A stretch of 64,000 nt of DNA from Streptomyces sp. V3I7 (GTDB taxonomy: Bacteria > Actinomycetota > Actinomycetes > Streptomycetales > Streptomycetaceae): positions 4,071,001 through 4,135,000 of the forward strand of contig NZ_JAUSZK010000001.1 in the NCBI RefSeq assembly GCF_030817495.1, given 5' to 3'. A program made the translations under genes and the position numbers. Position 1 is the first letter of the stretch, and every line of letters begins with the position of its first letter. Below, piece by piece: positions 39,988 through 49,807 of this stretch. The notes beneath the pieces were generated by a model. It made no database searches. It was given only the letters and a program-made list of their open reading frames with translations, and had not been told where the DNA came from.

Positions 39988-41757
39988 ATGAGCACCGCTC
40001 ACGTGCCGCAGCAGTCACAGCCGCCACAGCCATCACAGTCGGCCTCGGCCTCGGAGGCGCCGCCGCCCACTCCGCCGCACGCCAGTGAGGCGACCCGGCT
40101 GCTGTGCGCGGGCGCCTATCTGGACTCCGGTTACCGCGACCGCGTCATCGGGGAACTCCACCTCAACGAGCAGCGGATCGTGGCCCCTTCGCTCGGCTTC
40201 GACGCCGCGCGCGTCCTTGCCCACGCCCTGCGGGCGCGCCGGCAGGAGCTGTTGTGGGCAGGGACGATCATCGGCCTGTGGATGGTCGGGACGCCGCTCA
40301 GCGGCGGGCTGCTGGGCGTCCTCCTGTGGGCCAGCATCTGGCTCGCGCTCGCGCCCTGGATCCGCGGCCGTGCCGCACAGCCGCCGCTGTACCGGCTGCT
40401 GCCCGCGTTCCTCGCCCGCTGGTGGGGCCGCCTGCTGTTCGCGGTGATGCTGGTCGTCACGCTCGTCGTCGCGTTCGGCGGCGGCCCGGACACCGGTTCC
40501 TCCGCGAGTTCGTACGACTCCTACGACCCGTCCTCCGGCTACGGCTCCTCCGCCCCGGACGACTTCGACTTCACCGACGTGCTGCTGCCGACCGGCAAGC
40601 CGTGGCAGGCCTGGGTCACCCTCGTCGTGCTGGTGCTCATCGGGCTCTGCGTGCACGCCCAGCGCAGCCAGGTCAGCCGCGCGCTCGCCGCCGAACTCTC
40701 CCCCGAGCGCTTCCCGGACGCCGCCGGCGACCCCGCCGAGCAGGCCGAGAACCCGCGCTTCCAGCGGCTCAAGCAGCGCATCCGCCTCGAACAGCACGCA
40801 CCGCTGATCATGTACAACGAGGCCCATCCCTTCTGTGGGGCGGGCGCGGCGTACGACACCTGGGTGCTGGCCGTGGAGCTCAAGCCGGACGAGCTGAAGA
40901 AGAAGCAGCAGCTGAGCAACCGCACGATCCTGGAGAAGGTCCGGCCGCTGCTCGAACAGCTGCGGATTCCCGCCGAGTTCGCCGGGAACGGCGTACGGGA
41001 CCGGCTGCGCTGGCTGGAGGTCGACGAGTGCGTGTTCCTGCCGGCCGAGGGGCTGCTCCGCCGCGACCAGGCGCCGTACACCCCGCAGGCGTTCGAGGAG
41101 CACCGGGCCCGCGCGGTCGAGGAAGGCGCCGAGAAGCGGCGGCACTTCCTGCGCATCCGCGTCGGCGGCTGGGAGGAGGAGCTGGTCGTCACGGTCTTCG
41201 TGCGCGTCCACACCCAGGGCCGGATGCTGATGCTGGAGATCGCCCCGCACGTGCTGACGCCGGTGCGCCCGGACTTCAAGGAGGCCGACCGCATGGCGCA
41301 CCGGTTCCGCCACAACACCGCGCTCGGCAAGGCCGCTGCCGCGGCCGTCCTGGTGCCGGGCTCCCTGGGCCGCGCGCTCGGTCAGCTCGGCCGGGGCCTG
41401 GTGTACGTGTGGCGGGTGGCGACCGGCGGTTACGCGGGCGCGCTGCCCGACGGCCCGGCCCTGTCCGTGCGGGAGCTGGGCTCCGCGCCCACCGGGTCGC
41501 TGTTCCAGGAGATGGACGTGGCCCGCTACCTCAAGAATGTGCAGGACCGCGTGGCGAACGGCGTGCGGGCGGCGCTCGCCGAATCCGGTTACGAGACCGG
41601 CGAGTTCGTCCAGAAGGTCGTGAACATCAGCAACGGCGACGTGAACATCGGCCGCGTCGAGGGCAGCACCTTCGCCGTCGGCAGCCACGCCTCCGCAGCC
41701 TCCTCCACCGTCGGCGGCGCAGCGCCGCAGAAGGGAGCCGACAGCGATGTCCGGTGA
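39988..41757 (+). CDS. Large membrane protein of unknown function with C-terminal STFAVGSHA motif
   Basis: A 589-residue protein I cannot assign. A Ser/Gln/Pro-rich leader is followed by a soluble block (ASEATRLLCAGAYLDSGYRD), then three or four helices (about 85-120, 140-158 and 205-222), then a 340-residue cytoplasmic region with charged segments. The last 45 residues (NISNGDVNIGRVEGSTFAVG onward) hold a beta-prone GSTFAVGSHASAAS motif that recurs in the next protein. ATG 39988 is preceded by GGGGGAG. It overlaps the next gene by 11 bases. Confidence 0.75.
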   Translation: MSTAHVPQQSQPPQPSQSASASEAPPPTPPHASEATRLLCAGAYLDSGYRDRVIGELHLNEQRIVAPSLGFDAARVLAHALRARRQELLWAGTIIGLWMVGTPLSGGLLGVLLWASIWLALAPWIRGRAAQPPLYRLLPAFLARWWGRLLFAVMLVVTLVVAFGGGPDTGSSASSYDSYDPSSGYGSSAPDDFDFTDVLLPTGKPWQAWVTLVVLVLIGLCVHAQRSQVSRALAAELSPERFPDAAGDPAEQAENPRFQRLKQRIRLEQHAPLIMYNEAHPFCGAGAAYDTWVLAVELKPDELKKKQQLSNRTILEKVRPLLEQLRIPAEFAGNGVRDRLRWLEVDECVFLPAEGLLRRDQAPYTPQAFEEHRARAVEEGAEKRRHFLRIRVGGWEEELVVTVFVRVHTQGRMLMLEIAPHVLTPVRPDFKEADRMAHRFRHNTALGKAAAAAVLVPGSLGRALGQLGRGLVYVWRVATGGYAGALPDGPALSVRELGSAPTGSLFQEMDVARYLKNVQDRVANGVRAALAESGYETGEFVQKVVNISNGDVNIGRVEGSTFAVGSHASAASSTVGGAAPQKGADSDVR

Positions 41758-42112
41758 CGAGCCGCGCGTCAGCTTCGGTGACGTGTCCAAGAGCACCTTC
41801 GCCGTGGGCAGCCACGCGCACGCCGAGAGCCACCACCAGTACGTCGGCGGCGCGGGCGCCGAGCGCGACGAGGCCGCCGAGGAGCTGCTGCGGGCGGTGC
41901 GCGAACTGCGCGCGGACCTGGAGCGGGTCCGCGGCAGTGAGCAGACGGCCGCGCTGGACACGGCGCTCGCCGAGACCGAGGACGAGATCACGCGCACCGG
42001 TCAGGCGGGCACCACCCGCCGCGAGCGCCTGCGCGAGCTGCTCACCGACTCCCAGGCCCTGCTGAGCGTGCTCGCCTCGGCGGGCGCCGTGGCCGGGCTG
42101 CTCGGAATGTGA
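41747..42112 (+). CDS. Small coiled-coil protein sharing the STFAVGSHA motif
   Basis: A 121-residue protein. Residues 15-26 (KSTFAVGSHAHA) repeat the motif at the end of the upstream membrane protein. Residues 38-95 are a highly charged probable coiled coil (EELLRAVRELRADLERVRGS), and the C-terminal 18 residues (QALLSVLASAGAVAGLLGM) form a hydrophobic helix. It overlaps both neighbours, so all three genes are co-translated. Function unknown; the shared motif suggests direct pairing with the upstream protein. Confidence 0.75.
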   Translation: MSGDEPRVSFGDVSKSTFAVGSHAHAESHHQYVGGAGAERDEAAEELLRAVRELRADLERVRGSEQTAALDTALAETEDEITRTGQAGTTRRERLRELLTDSQALLSVLASAGAVAGLLGM

Positions 42113-42135
42113 CCGACGAGACGAGGGGGGCCGCG

Positions 42136-43083
42136 ATGAGCGGGGGACAGCGGTACTGGAACGAGGACACCCAGCGCTGGGAGGACGGCACCGGGGCGAC
42201 CGGCGCCGCCGCCGCGCCCACGCAACCGCCCCCGGCCCGGCCCGACTTCGCGCCCGAGGTGGCGCCCGACGCCCCGCCGGAGACCGCCGCGCCCAGCGGG
42301 GCCTGGCCCGGCACCGGCGCCTGGCCGCCCGTCGAGCAGCCTGCGGCGCCCACCTCGGCCGGTGGGTTCACCCCGGCCCGCGGGCTCAACCGCCGCCTGG
42401 TGTGGTCGGTGCTCGTCGGCGCCGCGGCCGCCGGTGTGGCGGTGAGCCTGGTGCTGACCCTGGTCGTCGGCAAGGGGCACGACGCTCCGGACGACCGGAA
42501 GGGCACGGCCGGCCGCTCGGGCTCGCCCACGCCCACGGCGTCGACGCAGGAGCCCGTGACGTCCTCGCCGCCCGCGCCCGGCCCCACGCTCCCCGCGGGG
42601 TACGAGTCGTACGACGACAAGGAGGGCTTCCGGATCGCGATGCCCACGGGGTGGAAGCGCGGCACGACCGACTCGGTGTACGGCATGCCGGTGATCAACT
42701 ACCGCAGTCCGAACCGTGATCACCGGCTCCAGATCTACCAGGTGTCGGAGGAGTCGCCGGACGCCTCCTTCGAGCTGTACCTGTCCGGCGAGACGCCCAA
42801 GCCGAAGGGCTTCGAGAAGCTCGGCCTGCTGAACATGGACCAGGGCGAGTTCGTCGGCTCGCGTCTGGAGTACCTGGCGGACTCCCTCAGGGGCGAGCCC
42901 GACCTCGGCACCTGGCACGTCTACGACGAGCGCTTCGTCGGCGCGGACGGCAAGATCTACGCCATCGCCGCGTACGGAGCCGACTCCGACGGCCGTGACG
43001 ACGAGCTGGAGCTCGTCACCACCGCGCTGGACTGGTTCTGCCCGCCGCACACCTCGTGCGAGGGCGATCCGGGGCAGGACTGA
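42136..43083 (+). CDS. Single-pass membrane protein, third gene of the module
   Basis: A 315-residue protein. It opens with MSGGQRYWNEDTQRWEDGTG, a W-bearing tag-like start common to Streptomyces membrane proteins. A Pro-rich cytoplasmic stretch precedes one membrane helix (about 90-112, LVWSVLVGAAAAGVAVSLVL), a Ser/Thr/Pro linker and a 160-residue external domain (GYESYDDKEGFRIAMPTGWK onward) of the kind seen in lipoprotein-like serine/threonine-kinase-associated proteins. I prefer ATG 42136, with a GAGGGGGG ribosome site, over GTG 42109. A terminator hairpin follows. Confidence 0.78.
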   Translation: MSGGQRYWNEDTQRWEDGTGATGAAAAPTQPPPARPDFAPEVAPDAPPETAAPSGAWPGTGAWPPVEQPAAPTSAGGFTPARGLNRRLVWSVLVGAAAAGVAVSLVLTLVVGKGHDAPDDRKGTAGRSGSPTPTASTQEPVTSSPPAPGPTLPAGYESYDDKEGFRIAMPTGWKRGTTDSVYGMPVINYRSPNRDHRLQIYQVSEESPDASFELYLSGETPKPKGFEKLGLLNMDQGEFVGSRLEYLADSLRGEPDLGTWHVYDERFVGADGKIYAIAAYGADSDGRDDELELVTTALDWFCPPHTSCEGDPGQD

Positions 43084-43107
43084 CCCCGCCCGCGTCCGCA
43101 CCCGCAT

Positions 43108-43136
43108 CGAAGGCCGCCCGATTCGGGCGGCCTTCG
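43108..43136 (+). terminator. Terminator after the three-gene membrane module
   Basis: CGAAGGCCGCCCG and its exact complement form a 13-bp stem with a 3-base loop, 24 bases after the stop. Confidence 0.8.
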
Positions 43137-43312
43137 TCGTCCTCCGCGTCCTCCGCGTCCGCCAACTCGCCCTGGCGCCCGATCTCGTGACCCACGTCAC
43201 GATGGAATGCACCTTTCGTGCCTGTAAGTCCGTAATTTCGGTGACGCGGCGCACTTTCCGCGGCGGATCGCGCATGCAATCCAAAGCTCGGGGCAGACGG
43301 TCACGATCCTCG

Positions 43313-43334
43313 TGGGTCACACCTGTGTGACCCA
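43313..43334 (+). promoter_or_regulatory. 22-bp near-perfect palindrome upstream of the betaine operon
   Basis: TGGGTCACAC and GTGTGACCCA are exact complements with two bases between. The centre is 47 bases before the ATG at 43370. Placement fits an operator for a choline- or betaine-responsive regulator (none is encoded next to it). A related GTGAC-CCAC-GTCAC repeat lies upstream near 43187-43200. Confidence 0.65.
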
Positions 43335-43369
43335 GGGGAACTGAACAGGAACGGAAGGCAACACCGATC

Positions 43370-44890
43370 ATGGCGGACAGAACCGAACGGCAGACGACGG
43401 CCACGATTCACGTGGGCGGGACATGGCGGGACGCGCTCACCGGCGCGACGCGCGAGATCCTCGACCCCGCGGACGCCCGTCCGTTCGCCGTGGTCGCGGA
43501 GGGTGACGAGAAGGACGCGGAGCTGGCGGTGGCCGCCGCCCGCGCCGCCTTCGACGACGGCGACTGGCCTCGCACCCCCGTCGCCGAGCGCGCCGCCCTG
43601 CTGCGCCGGGTCGCCGACCTGCTCGTGCGGGACCGGGAGGAACTCGGCCTGCTGGAGAGCCGCGACGCGGGCAAGACGCTGGAGGAGGGCCGCATCGACA
43701 TCGACTGTGTCGCCGACGCCTTCCGCTACTTCGCCGATCTCGTCGCCGCCGAGGCCCCCGGCCGGGTCGTCGACGCGGGCACGCCCGACGTGCACAGCGT
43801 CGTCGTCCACGAGCCCGTCGGCGTGTGCGCGCTGATCACGCCCTGGAACTACCCGCTGCTCCAGGCCAGTTGGAAGATCGCACCCGCGCTCGCCGCCGGC
43901 AACACCTTTGTGATCAAGCCCAGCGAGATCACGCCGCTGACCACCGTCGCGCTGATCGAGCTGCTCGTCGAGGCCGGGCTGCCGGCCGGCGTCGCCAACA
44001 TCGTGACCGGGTCCGGCCCTTCGGTCGGTGCCCGGCTCGCCGACCACCCCGACGTCGACCTGGTGTCCTTCACCGGCGGCCTGCTCAGCGGCACCAAGGT
44101 CGCCGAGGCCGCCGCCCCGACCGTCAAGAAGGTCGCCCTCGAACTCGGCGGCAAGAACCCCAACGTCGTCTTCGCCGACGCCTGCGCCACCGAGGAGGGC
44201 TTCGACACCGCCGTCGACCAGGCCCTCAACGCCGCCTTCATCCACAGCGGCCAGGTCTGCTCGGCAGGCGGCCGCCTCATCATCGAGGAGTCCGTCCGCG
44301 AGCGCTTCGTCGCCGAACTCGCCCGCCGCGCCGCGCGGATCCGCCTCGGCCGCGGCACCGAGCAGGGCGTGGAGTGCGGCCCGCTCGTCTCCGAGCAGCA
44401 GCGCGCCAAGACCGAGGCGTACGTAGCCTCGGCGCTCGAGGAGGGCGCGGTGCTCCGCTCCGGCGGCAAGCGCCCCGAGCCGTCCCCCGAGCGGCCCGCC
44501 ACCGGCTACTTCTACGAGCCCACCGTCCTCGACCAGTGCCACCGGGAGATGAAGGTCGTCCGGGAGGAGGTCTTCGGACCCGTGCTCACCGTCGAGACCT
44601 TCCGCACCGAGGACGAGGCCGTGTTCCTCGCCAACGACACCGAGTACGGCCTCGCCGGCGCCGTGTGGACCGCCGACGCGAGCCGCGCCCGGCGCGTCGC
44701 CGCCCGGCTGCGCCACGGCACCGTGTGGATCAACGACTTCCACCCCTACCTGCCGCAGGCGGAATGGGGCGGCTTCGGCAAGAGCGGCGTCGGCCGCGAA
44801 CTGGGCCCCGCCGGGCTCGCGGAGTACCGCGAGACCAAGCACGTCTACCAGAACCTGACGCCCAGGCCGGTGCGCTGGTTCGCCGGCTGA
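43370..44890 (+). CDS. betB: Betaine-aldehyde-type NAD(P)+ aldehyde dehydrogenase
   Basis: A 506-residue aldehyde dehydrogenase. Visible are the coenzyme segment VCALITPWNYPLLQASWKIA with catalytic Asn, the general-base Glu in VALELGGKNPNVV and the nucleophile Cys in SGQVCSAGGR. Context with a GMC choline-dehydrogenase-like gene and betaine transporter genes argues for oxidation of betaine aldehyde to glycine betaine, an osmoprotectant. Symbol assigned on family and context, not proof of substrate. It is first in the operon behind a 22-bp palindrome. Confidence 0.85.
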   Translation: MADRTERQTTATIHVGGTWRDALTGATREILDPADARPFAVVAEGDEKDAELAVAAARAAFDDGDWPRTPVAERAALLRRVADLLVRDREELGLLESRDAGKTLEEGRIDIDCVADAFRYFADLVAAEAPGRVVDAGTPDVHSVVVHEPVGVCALITPWNYPLLQASWKIAPALAAGNTFVIKPSEITPLTTVALIELLVEAGLPAGVANIVTGSGPSVGARLADHPDVDLVSFTGGLLSGTKVAEAAAPTVKKVALELGGKNPNVVFADACATEEGFDTAVDQALNAAFIHSGQVCSAGGRLIIEESVRERFVAELARRAARIRLGRGTEQGVECGPLVSEQQRAKTEAYVASALEEGAVLRSGGKRPEPSPERPATGYFYEPTVLDQCHREMKVVREEVFGPVLTVETFRTEDEAVFLANDTEYGLAGAVWTADASRARRVAARLRHGTVWINDFHPYLPQAEWGGFGKSGVGRELGPAGLAEYRETKHVYQNLTPRPVRWFAG

Positions 44891-44941
44891 CCACCGCCCC
44901 GTCCCACCTCCGCTCACTGCCTGGACTTCAGGAGAACGACC

Positions 44942-46497
44942 ATGTCCACCACCCCCCACCTCTACGACTACGTCGTCGTCGGCGGCGGCACCGCGGGCTC
45001 CGTCATCGCCTCCCGGCTGACCGAGAACGCGGACGTCACCGTCGCCGTCATCGAAGGCGGCCCGAGCGACGTCGACCGCGACGACGTCCTCACCCTGCGC
45101 CGCTGGATGGGCCTGCTCGGCGGCGAACTCGACTACGAGTACACGACCACCGAGCAGCCGATGGGCAACTCCCACATCCTGCACAGCCGCGCCAAGGTGC
45201 TCGGCGGCTGCTCCTCGCACAACACCCTGATCGCCTTCAAGCCGCTGCCGTCCGACTGGGACGAGTGGGAGGACGCGGGCGCCGCCGGCTGGGGCGCCGT
45301 GCAGATGGAGGCGTACTTCGCCCGGCTGCGCAACAACATCGTGCGCGTCGCCGACGAGGACCAGAACCCCATCGCCAAGGACTGGATCGAGGCGACGAGG
45401 ACCGCCACCGGCGTCCCCGAGGTGACCGGCTTCAACGCCAAGCCCTTCCACGAGGGCGTCGGCTTCCTCGACCTCGCCTACCACCCGGAGAACAACAAGC
45501 GCTCCTCCGCCTCCGTCGCCTACCACTCCACCCGCACATGGAGGCCGGCGACCGCCCCAACCTCACGCTGCTGCTGGAGACCTGGGCGTACAAGCTGGAG
45601 ATGGAGGGCAAGCGGGCCACCGGTGTGCGGGTGCGCACCAAGGACGGCGAGGAGCAGCTGATACGCGCCCGCCGCGAGGTCGTGGTCTGCGCCGGCGCGG
45701 TCGACTCCCCGCGCCTGCTGATGCTCTCCGGCATCGGACCGAAGAAGGACCTTCAGGACCTGGGCATCCCGGTCGTGCACGACCTGCCGGGCGTCGGTGA
45801 GAACCTCCAGGACCACCCCGAGTCGGTGATCGTGTGGGAGACGAACCGGCCCCTGCCGGAGAACTCGGCGATGGACTCCGACGCCGCGCTGTTCGTCCGC
45901 CGCGACGACGGTCAGGACCTGCCCGACCTGATGTTCCACTTCTACCAGATCCCGTTCACCGACAACCCCGAGCGCCTCGGCTACGAACGCCCCGCGCACG
46001 GCGTGTCGATGACCCCCAACATCCCCAAGTCCCGCGCCCGCGGCCGGCTCTACCTCACCTCCGCCGACCCCGAGGTCAAACCCGCCCTCGACTTCCGGTA
46101 CTTCACCGACGAGGACGGCTACGACGCGCAGACGCTCGTCGACGGCGTACGCATCGCCCGCGACATCGCGAAGACCGAACCGTTCGCCGGGTGGCTGAAG
46201 CGGGAAGTCTTCCCAGGAGCCCACGTCGACGACGACGAGACGCTGAGCGAGCTGCTGCGCAAGGCGCACCACACCGTGTACCACCCCGCGGGGACCTGCC
46301 GCATGGGCGCCGCGGATGACGAACTCGCCGTCGTCGACCCGGAACTGAGGATCCGCGGTCTCGAGGGCGTCCGAGTCGTCGACGCGTCCGTCTTCCCGAC
46401 CCTGCCCGCCGTGAACCCGATGATCGGCGTACTGATGGTCGGGGAGAAGGCGGCGGAACTGCTGGCTGACACCACCGAAGGGAACCAGGCCCGATGA
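44942..46497 (+). pseudogene. betA: GMC oxidoreductase (choline dehydrogenase-like), frameshifted
   Basis: An FAD flavoprotein of about 517 residues if repaired. The N-terminal part (YDYVVVGGGTAGSVIASRLT, FAD-binding) runs in one frame to about 45523. The rest (HPHMEAGDRPNLTLLLETWA through HPAGTCRMG and the ending NPMIGVLMVGEKAAEL) continues in another. At 45521-45531 the sequence TAC-CA-CTC-CAC has two extra bases; removing CA gives AYLHPHM, as expected for the family. This is either a recent inactivating indel or a sequencing error. The downstream frame overlaps the ATPase start (ATGA), so the operon is otherwise intact. Confidence 0.85.
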
Positions 46498-47645
46498 GCG
46501 CCATCACCTCCCCTGACACCCCGCAGAAGCACGAGCCCGGCAAGGAGACCGAGGCCGATGCCGCGGCACCGGAGGGGCGCTCGCGCGTCTTCGGCGTCCG
46601 CAACCTGTGGAAGGTCTTCGGCCCCAAGGCCGACCGCATACCCGGCGACACCGAGCTCGCCGGGCTCTCCCAGACCGAGCTGCGCACCCGCACCGGCTGC
46701 ACCGCCGCCGTCCGCGACGTCTCCTTCGACGTACTCAAGGGCGAGGTCTTCGTCGTCATGGGCCTGTCCGGCTCCGGCAAGTCCACGCTGGTGCGCTGCC
46801 TGACCCGGCTCATCGAGCCGACCTCCGGCACGCTGGAGATCGACGGCGAGGACGTCCTCGCCATGGACCGGAACCGGCTGCGCGAACTGCGCCGCCACCG
46901 CGCCTCCATGGTCTTCCAGCACTTCGGTCTGCTGCCCCACCGCTCCGTCCTCGACAACGTCGCCTACGGCCTGGAGATCCAGGGCATGGGCAAGGAGGAG
47001 CGCCGCGAGCGCGCCGCCGAGATGGTCGCCAAGGTCGGTCTGGAAGGACTGGAGCAGCGCCGGCCGGGCCAGCTCTCCGGCGGTCAGCAGCAGCGCGTCG
47101 GCCTCGCCCGCGCGCTGGCCACCGACCCCGAAGTACTGCTCTTCGACGAGCCGTTCAGCGCCCTCGACCCGCTGATCCGGCGCGACATGCAGGAGGAGGT
47201 CATCCGCCTGCACAGCGAGGAGGGCCGCACCATGGTCTTCATCACCCACGACCTCAGCGAGGCCCTGCGCGTCGGCGACCGCATCGCGCTGATGCGCGAC
47301 GGCGAGATCGTGCAGCTCGGCACCCCCGAGGAGATCGTCGGCGCGCCCGCCGACGACTACGTCCGCGACTTCGTGCGCGACGTACCCCGCGAGCAGGTCA
47401 TCACGGTGCGCACCGCCATGCGCGCCGGGGACTGCGGCGGCACCGAGCACCCCGGGGCGCTCGCCCCCGACACGGTCGTCGCCGACGCCATCGAGACCGC
47501 CGCCCGCAGCGGCCGTCCCGTCTGTGTGACGGAGGCCGGCAAGTGCCTGGGCCAGGTGGACCACCTCGCGCTGCTGCGCGTCGTCGCCGGTCTCGACCGT
47601 GAGGGTCACGAGGTCCGCGAGGTCCGCGAGGAGGTGGCCGCGTGA
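46494..47645 (+). CDS. Glycine betaine/proline ABC transporter ATP-binding protein
   Basis: A 383-residue ProV/OpuAA-type ATPase. It has a long N-terminal extension, Walker [10 protein letters not shown] (about 87-95), the Q-loop [12 protein letters not shown], signature [15 protein letters not shown] and Walker [15 protein letters not shown]. The C-terminal 100 residues contain one CBS-like half ([20 protein letters not shown]), the regulatory region by which OpuA senses ionic strength; only part of a CBS pair is evident. It overlaps the upstream oxidoreductase by four bases and precedes the permease by 67 bases. Confidence 0.93.
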   Translation: MSAITSPDTPQKHEPGKETEADAAAPEGRSRVFGVRNLWKVFGPKADRIPGDTELAGLSQTELRTRTGCTAAVRDVSFDVLKGEVFVVMGLSGSGKSTLVRCLTRLIEPTSGTLEIDGEDVLAMDRNRLRELRRHRASMVFQHFGLLPHRSVLDNVAYGLEIQGMGKEERRERAAEMVAKVGLEGLEQRRPGQLSGGQQQRVGLARALATDPEVLLFDEPFSALDPLIRRDMQEEVIRLHSEEGRTMVFITHDLSEALRVGDRIALMRDGEIVQLGTPEEIVGAPADDYVRDFVRDVPREQVITVRTAMRAGDCGGTEHPGALAPDTVVADAIETAARSGRPVCVTEAGKCLGQVDHLALLRVVAGLDREGHEVREVREEVAA

Positions 47646-47712
47646 TCCGCACCGTCACGAGAACACCGGCCACGCCCGCCGTGCGTGCCAGCCATAGCCG
47701 GGGGTGGGCCGC

Positions 47713-49737
47713 ATGAGTGCCGTTCTCACCCCTACTCCGCCGCCGGTGACCACCGGCCAGGACGACCCCAAGGCCTCGTCGGCGTCCCGTTCGCCGCTGC
47801 GCCATCCGTTGGTGCGCCGGCTCTGGCCGCTGGCCGCCGCCGCGATCGTGCTCGTCCCGCTGGCCGCCGTGATCTGGGGCAGCGGCGGCTGGCCGCACGA
47901 GCTGACCGTCGACGTCAAGACACCCCTGGACGACGCCTACACCTGGGTCGTCGAGAACCGGGACACCAGTCCCGTCTTCCTCTACTTCCTGCTGTGGATC
48001 AGCAACTGGGCGGACGGTTCGGTGAGCTGGATGACCGACCTGCTGGAGAACCTCGGCTGGTTCCCCGTCGGCGCCGGTGCCGTCCTGCTGGCCTGGCGGA
48101 TCGGCGGTCTGCGCGAGCGGCGCGGGCTGCGGCTCGCCGCCGTCACGCTCGTCACCTTCGCCCTGTGCGGTGTGCTCGGCATGTGGGAAGCCACGATGGA
48201 GACCATCGCCCTGATGGCGGTCTCGGTCGCCGTCGCCGCCCTGGTCGGCGCGCTCCTCGGACTCGCCGCGGGCCTCTCGGACACCTTCGAGCGGATCCTG
48301 CGCCCGGTCCTGGACACCATGCAGATCATGCCGGCGTTCGCCTATCTGCTGCCGCTGGTCCTGCTGTTCGACATCGGTGTGCCGTCCGCCCTGATCGCGA
48401 CGATCATCTACGCCGCCCCGCCGATGGCCCGCCTCACCGCGCTCGGCCTGCGCGGCGCCGACCCGGGCGTCATGGAGGCCGCCGAGTCCCTGGGCGCGAG
48501 CCCGCTCCAGCGGCTGGTGACCGCACGGCTGCCGCTGGCCCGCAAGGAGATCCTGCTCGGCCTCAACCAAACGATCATGATGGCCCTGTCGATGGTCACC
48601 ATCGCCTCGGTGATCGGCGCCGGCGGCCTCGGTGAAGAGGTGTTCAGCGCGCTGTCCACGGTCGACGTCGGCTCGGCGCTCGCCGCCGGTATCCCGATCG
48701 TGCTCCTCGCCGTCTGGCTGGACCGGCTGACCTCCGCCGCGGGCGAGCGGCTCGGCGAGGGCACCACCCCGGCCGGCCCCGCGTGGCTGCACGGCTGGCG
48801 TGCCTGGACCCTGGTCGCCGCCGCGTTCGCCGCGCTGACCGCGGGCGGCCGGACGCTGCTGATCTCCGAGTGGCCCGACCCGTGGACCGTCGACTTCGCC
48901 CAGCCCGTCAACCAGGCCGTCGAGTGGTTCACCGGCCACATGGCCGAGGGCGTCCCGGTGTTCGGCGGCACCCGTACCTGGGCCGACGGCTTCACCACCT
49001 GGGTGCTCGACCCGATCCGCACCGGACTGACCGTCATGCCGTGGTGGGCGCTGGTGCTGCTGGCCGCCGGCTTCGCCCTGCTCGCCGGAGGCTGGGGCGC
49101 CATGTGCACGGCCGCGCTGGCCATGGCCGGCATCGGTGTCATCGGCGTCTGGAGCCACTCCCTGGACACCCTGTCCCAGGCCATCGCGGGCGTCGTCGTC
49201 ACGCTCGCCCTCGGCTTCGCGATCGGCGTGGCGGCCGCCCGGGTACCGCTCCTGGAACGCATGCTGCGCCCGGTCCTGGACACCATGCAGACGCTGCCGC
49301 AGTTCATCTACCTGATCCCGGTGGTCGCCCTGTTCAACGTGGGCCGTGCCGCCGCCGTCGCCGCGGCCGTGCTGTACGCGCTGCCCGCCGTCGTCCGGAT
49401 CACCGTGCAGGGCCTGCGCGGTGTCGACAGCGCGACGCTGGAGGCCGCCCGCTCCATGGGCGCCGGCACCTTCCAGCAGATCCGCCAGGTGCAGATCCCG
49501 CTCGCCCGGCCCGCGCTGATGCTCGCCCTCAACCAGGGCGTGGTGCTGGTCCTGGCCATGGTGATCGTCGGCGGCTTCGTCGGCTCCGGCGCGCTCGGCT
49601 ACGACGTCGTCTTCGGCCTCCAGAAGAGCCAGCTCGGCGTCGGCCTCACCGCCGGTGTCGCCATCGTGCTGCTCGGCCTGGTCCTGGACCGCACCACGCA
49701 GCGCTCGGCCCGGGGAGCGGCGACCGCCTCCCACTGA
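47713..49737 (+). CDS. Fused double-permease of the glycine betaine ABC transporter
   Basis: A 674-residue membrane protein made of two ProW/OpuAB-type halves. Each half has a periplasmic loop region, five to six helices and its own EAA loop: EAAESLGASPLQRLVTARLP in the first half and EAARSMGAGTFQQIRQVQIP in the second. Both halves also contain the RPVLDTMQ segment before the core helices. The family is usually a single-domain homodimer, so this is a tandem fusion giving one polypeptide per transporter. ATG 47713 is preceded by GGGGGTGGG; GTG 47704 is an alternative. Confidence 0.92.
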   Translation: MSAVLTPTPPPVTTGQDDPKASSASRSPLRHPLVRRLWPLAAAAIVLVPLAAVIWGSGGWPHELTVDVKTPLDDAYTWVVENRDTSPVFLYFLLWISNWADGSVSWMTDLLENLGWFPVGAGAVLLAWRIGGLRERRGLRLAAVTLVTFALCGVLGMWEATMETIALMAVSVAVAALVGALLGLAAGLSDTFERILRPVLDTMQIMPAFAYLLPLVLLFDIGVPSALIATIIYAAPPMARLTALGLRGADPGVMEAAESLGASPLQRLVTARLPLARKEILLGLNQTIMMALSMVTIASVIGAGGLGEEVFSALSTVDVGSALAAGIPIVLLAVWLDRLTSAAGERLGEGTTPAGPAWLHGWRAWTLVAAAFAALTAGGRTLLISEWPDPWTVDFAQPVNQAVEWFTGHMAEGVPVFGGTRTWADGFTTWVLDPIRTGLTVMPWWALVLLAAGFALLAGGWGAMCTAALAMAGIGVIGVWSHSLDTLSQAIAGVVVTLALGFAIGVAAARVPLLERMLRPVLDTMQTLPQFIYLIPVVALFNVGRAAAVAAAVLYALPAVVRITVQGLRGVDSATLEAARSMGAGTFQQIRQVQIPLARPALMLALNQGVVLVLAMVIVGGFVGSGALGYDVVFGLQKSQLGVGLTAGVAIVLLGLVLDRTTQRSARGAATASH

Positions 49738-49807
49738 TCCGCCTCCCCTCACACCCCGCCCCTCACGGCAGGAAGACCTGCCCGACCGAAACGAGAGACA
49801 CGCTCAC

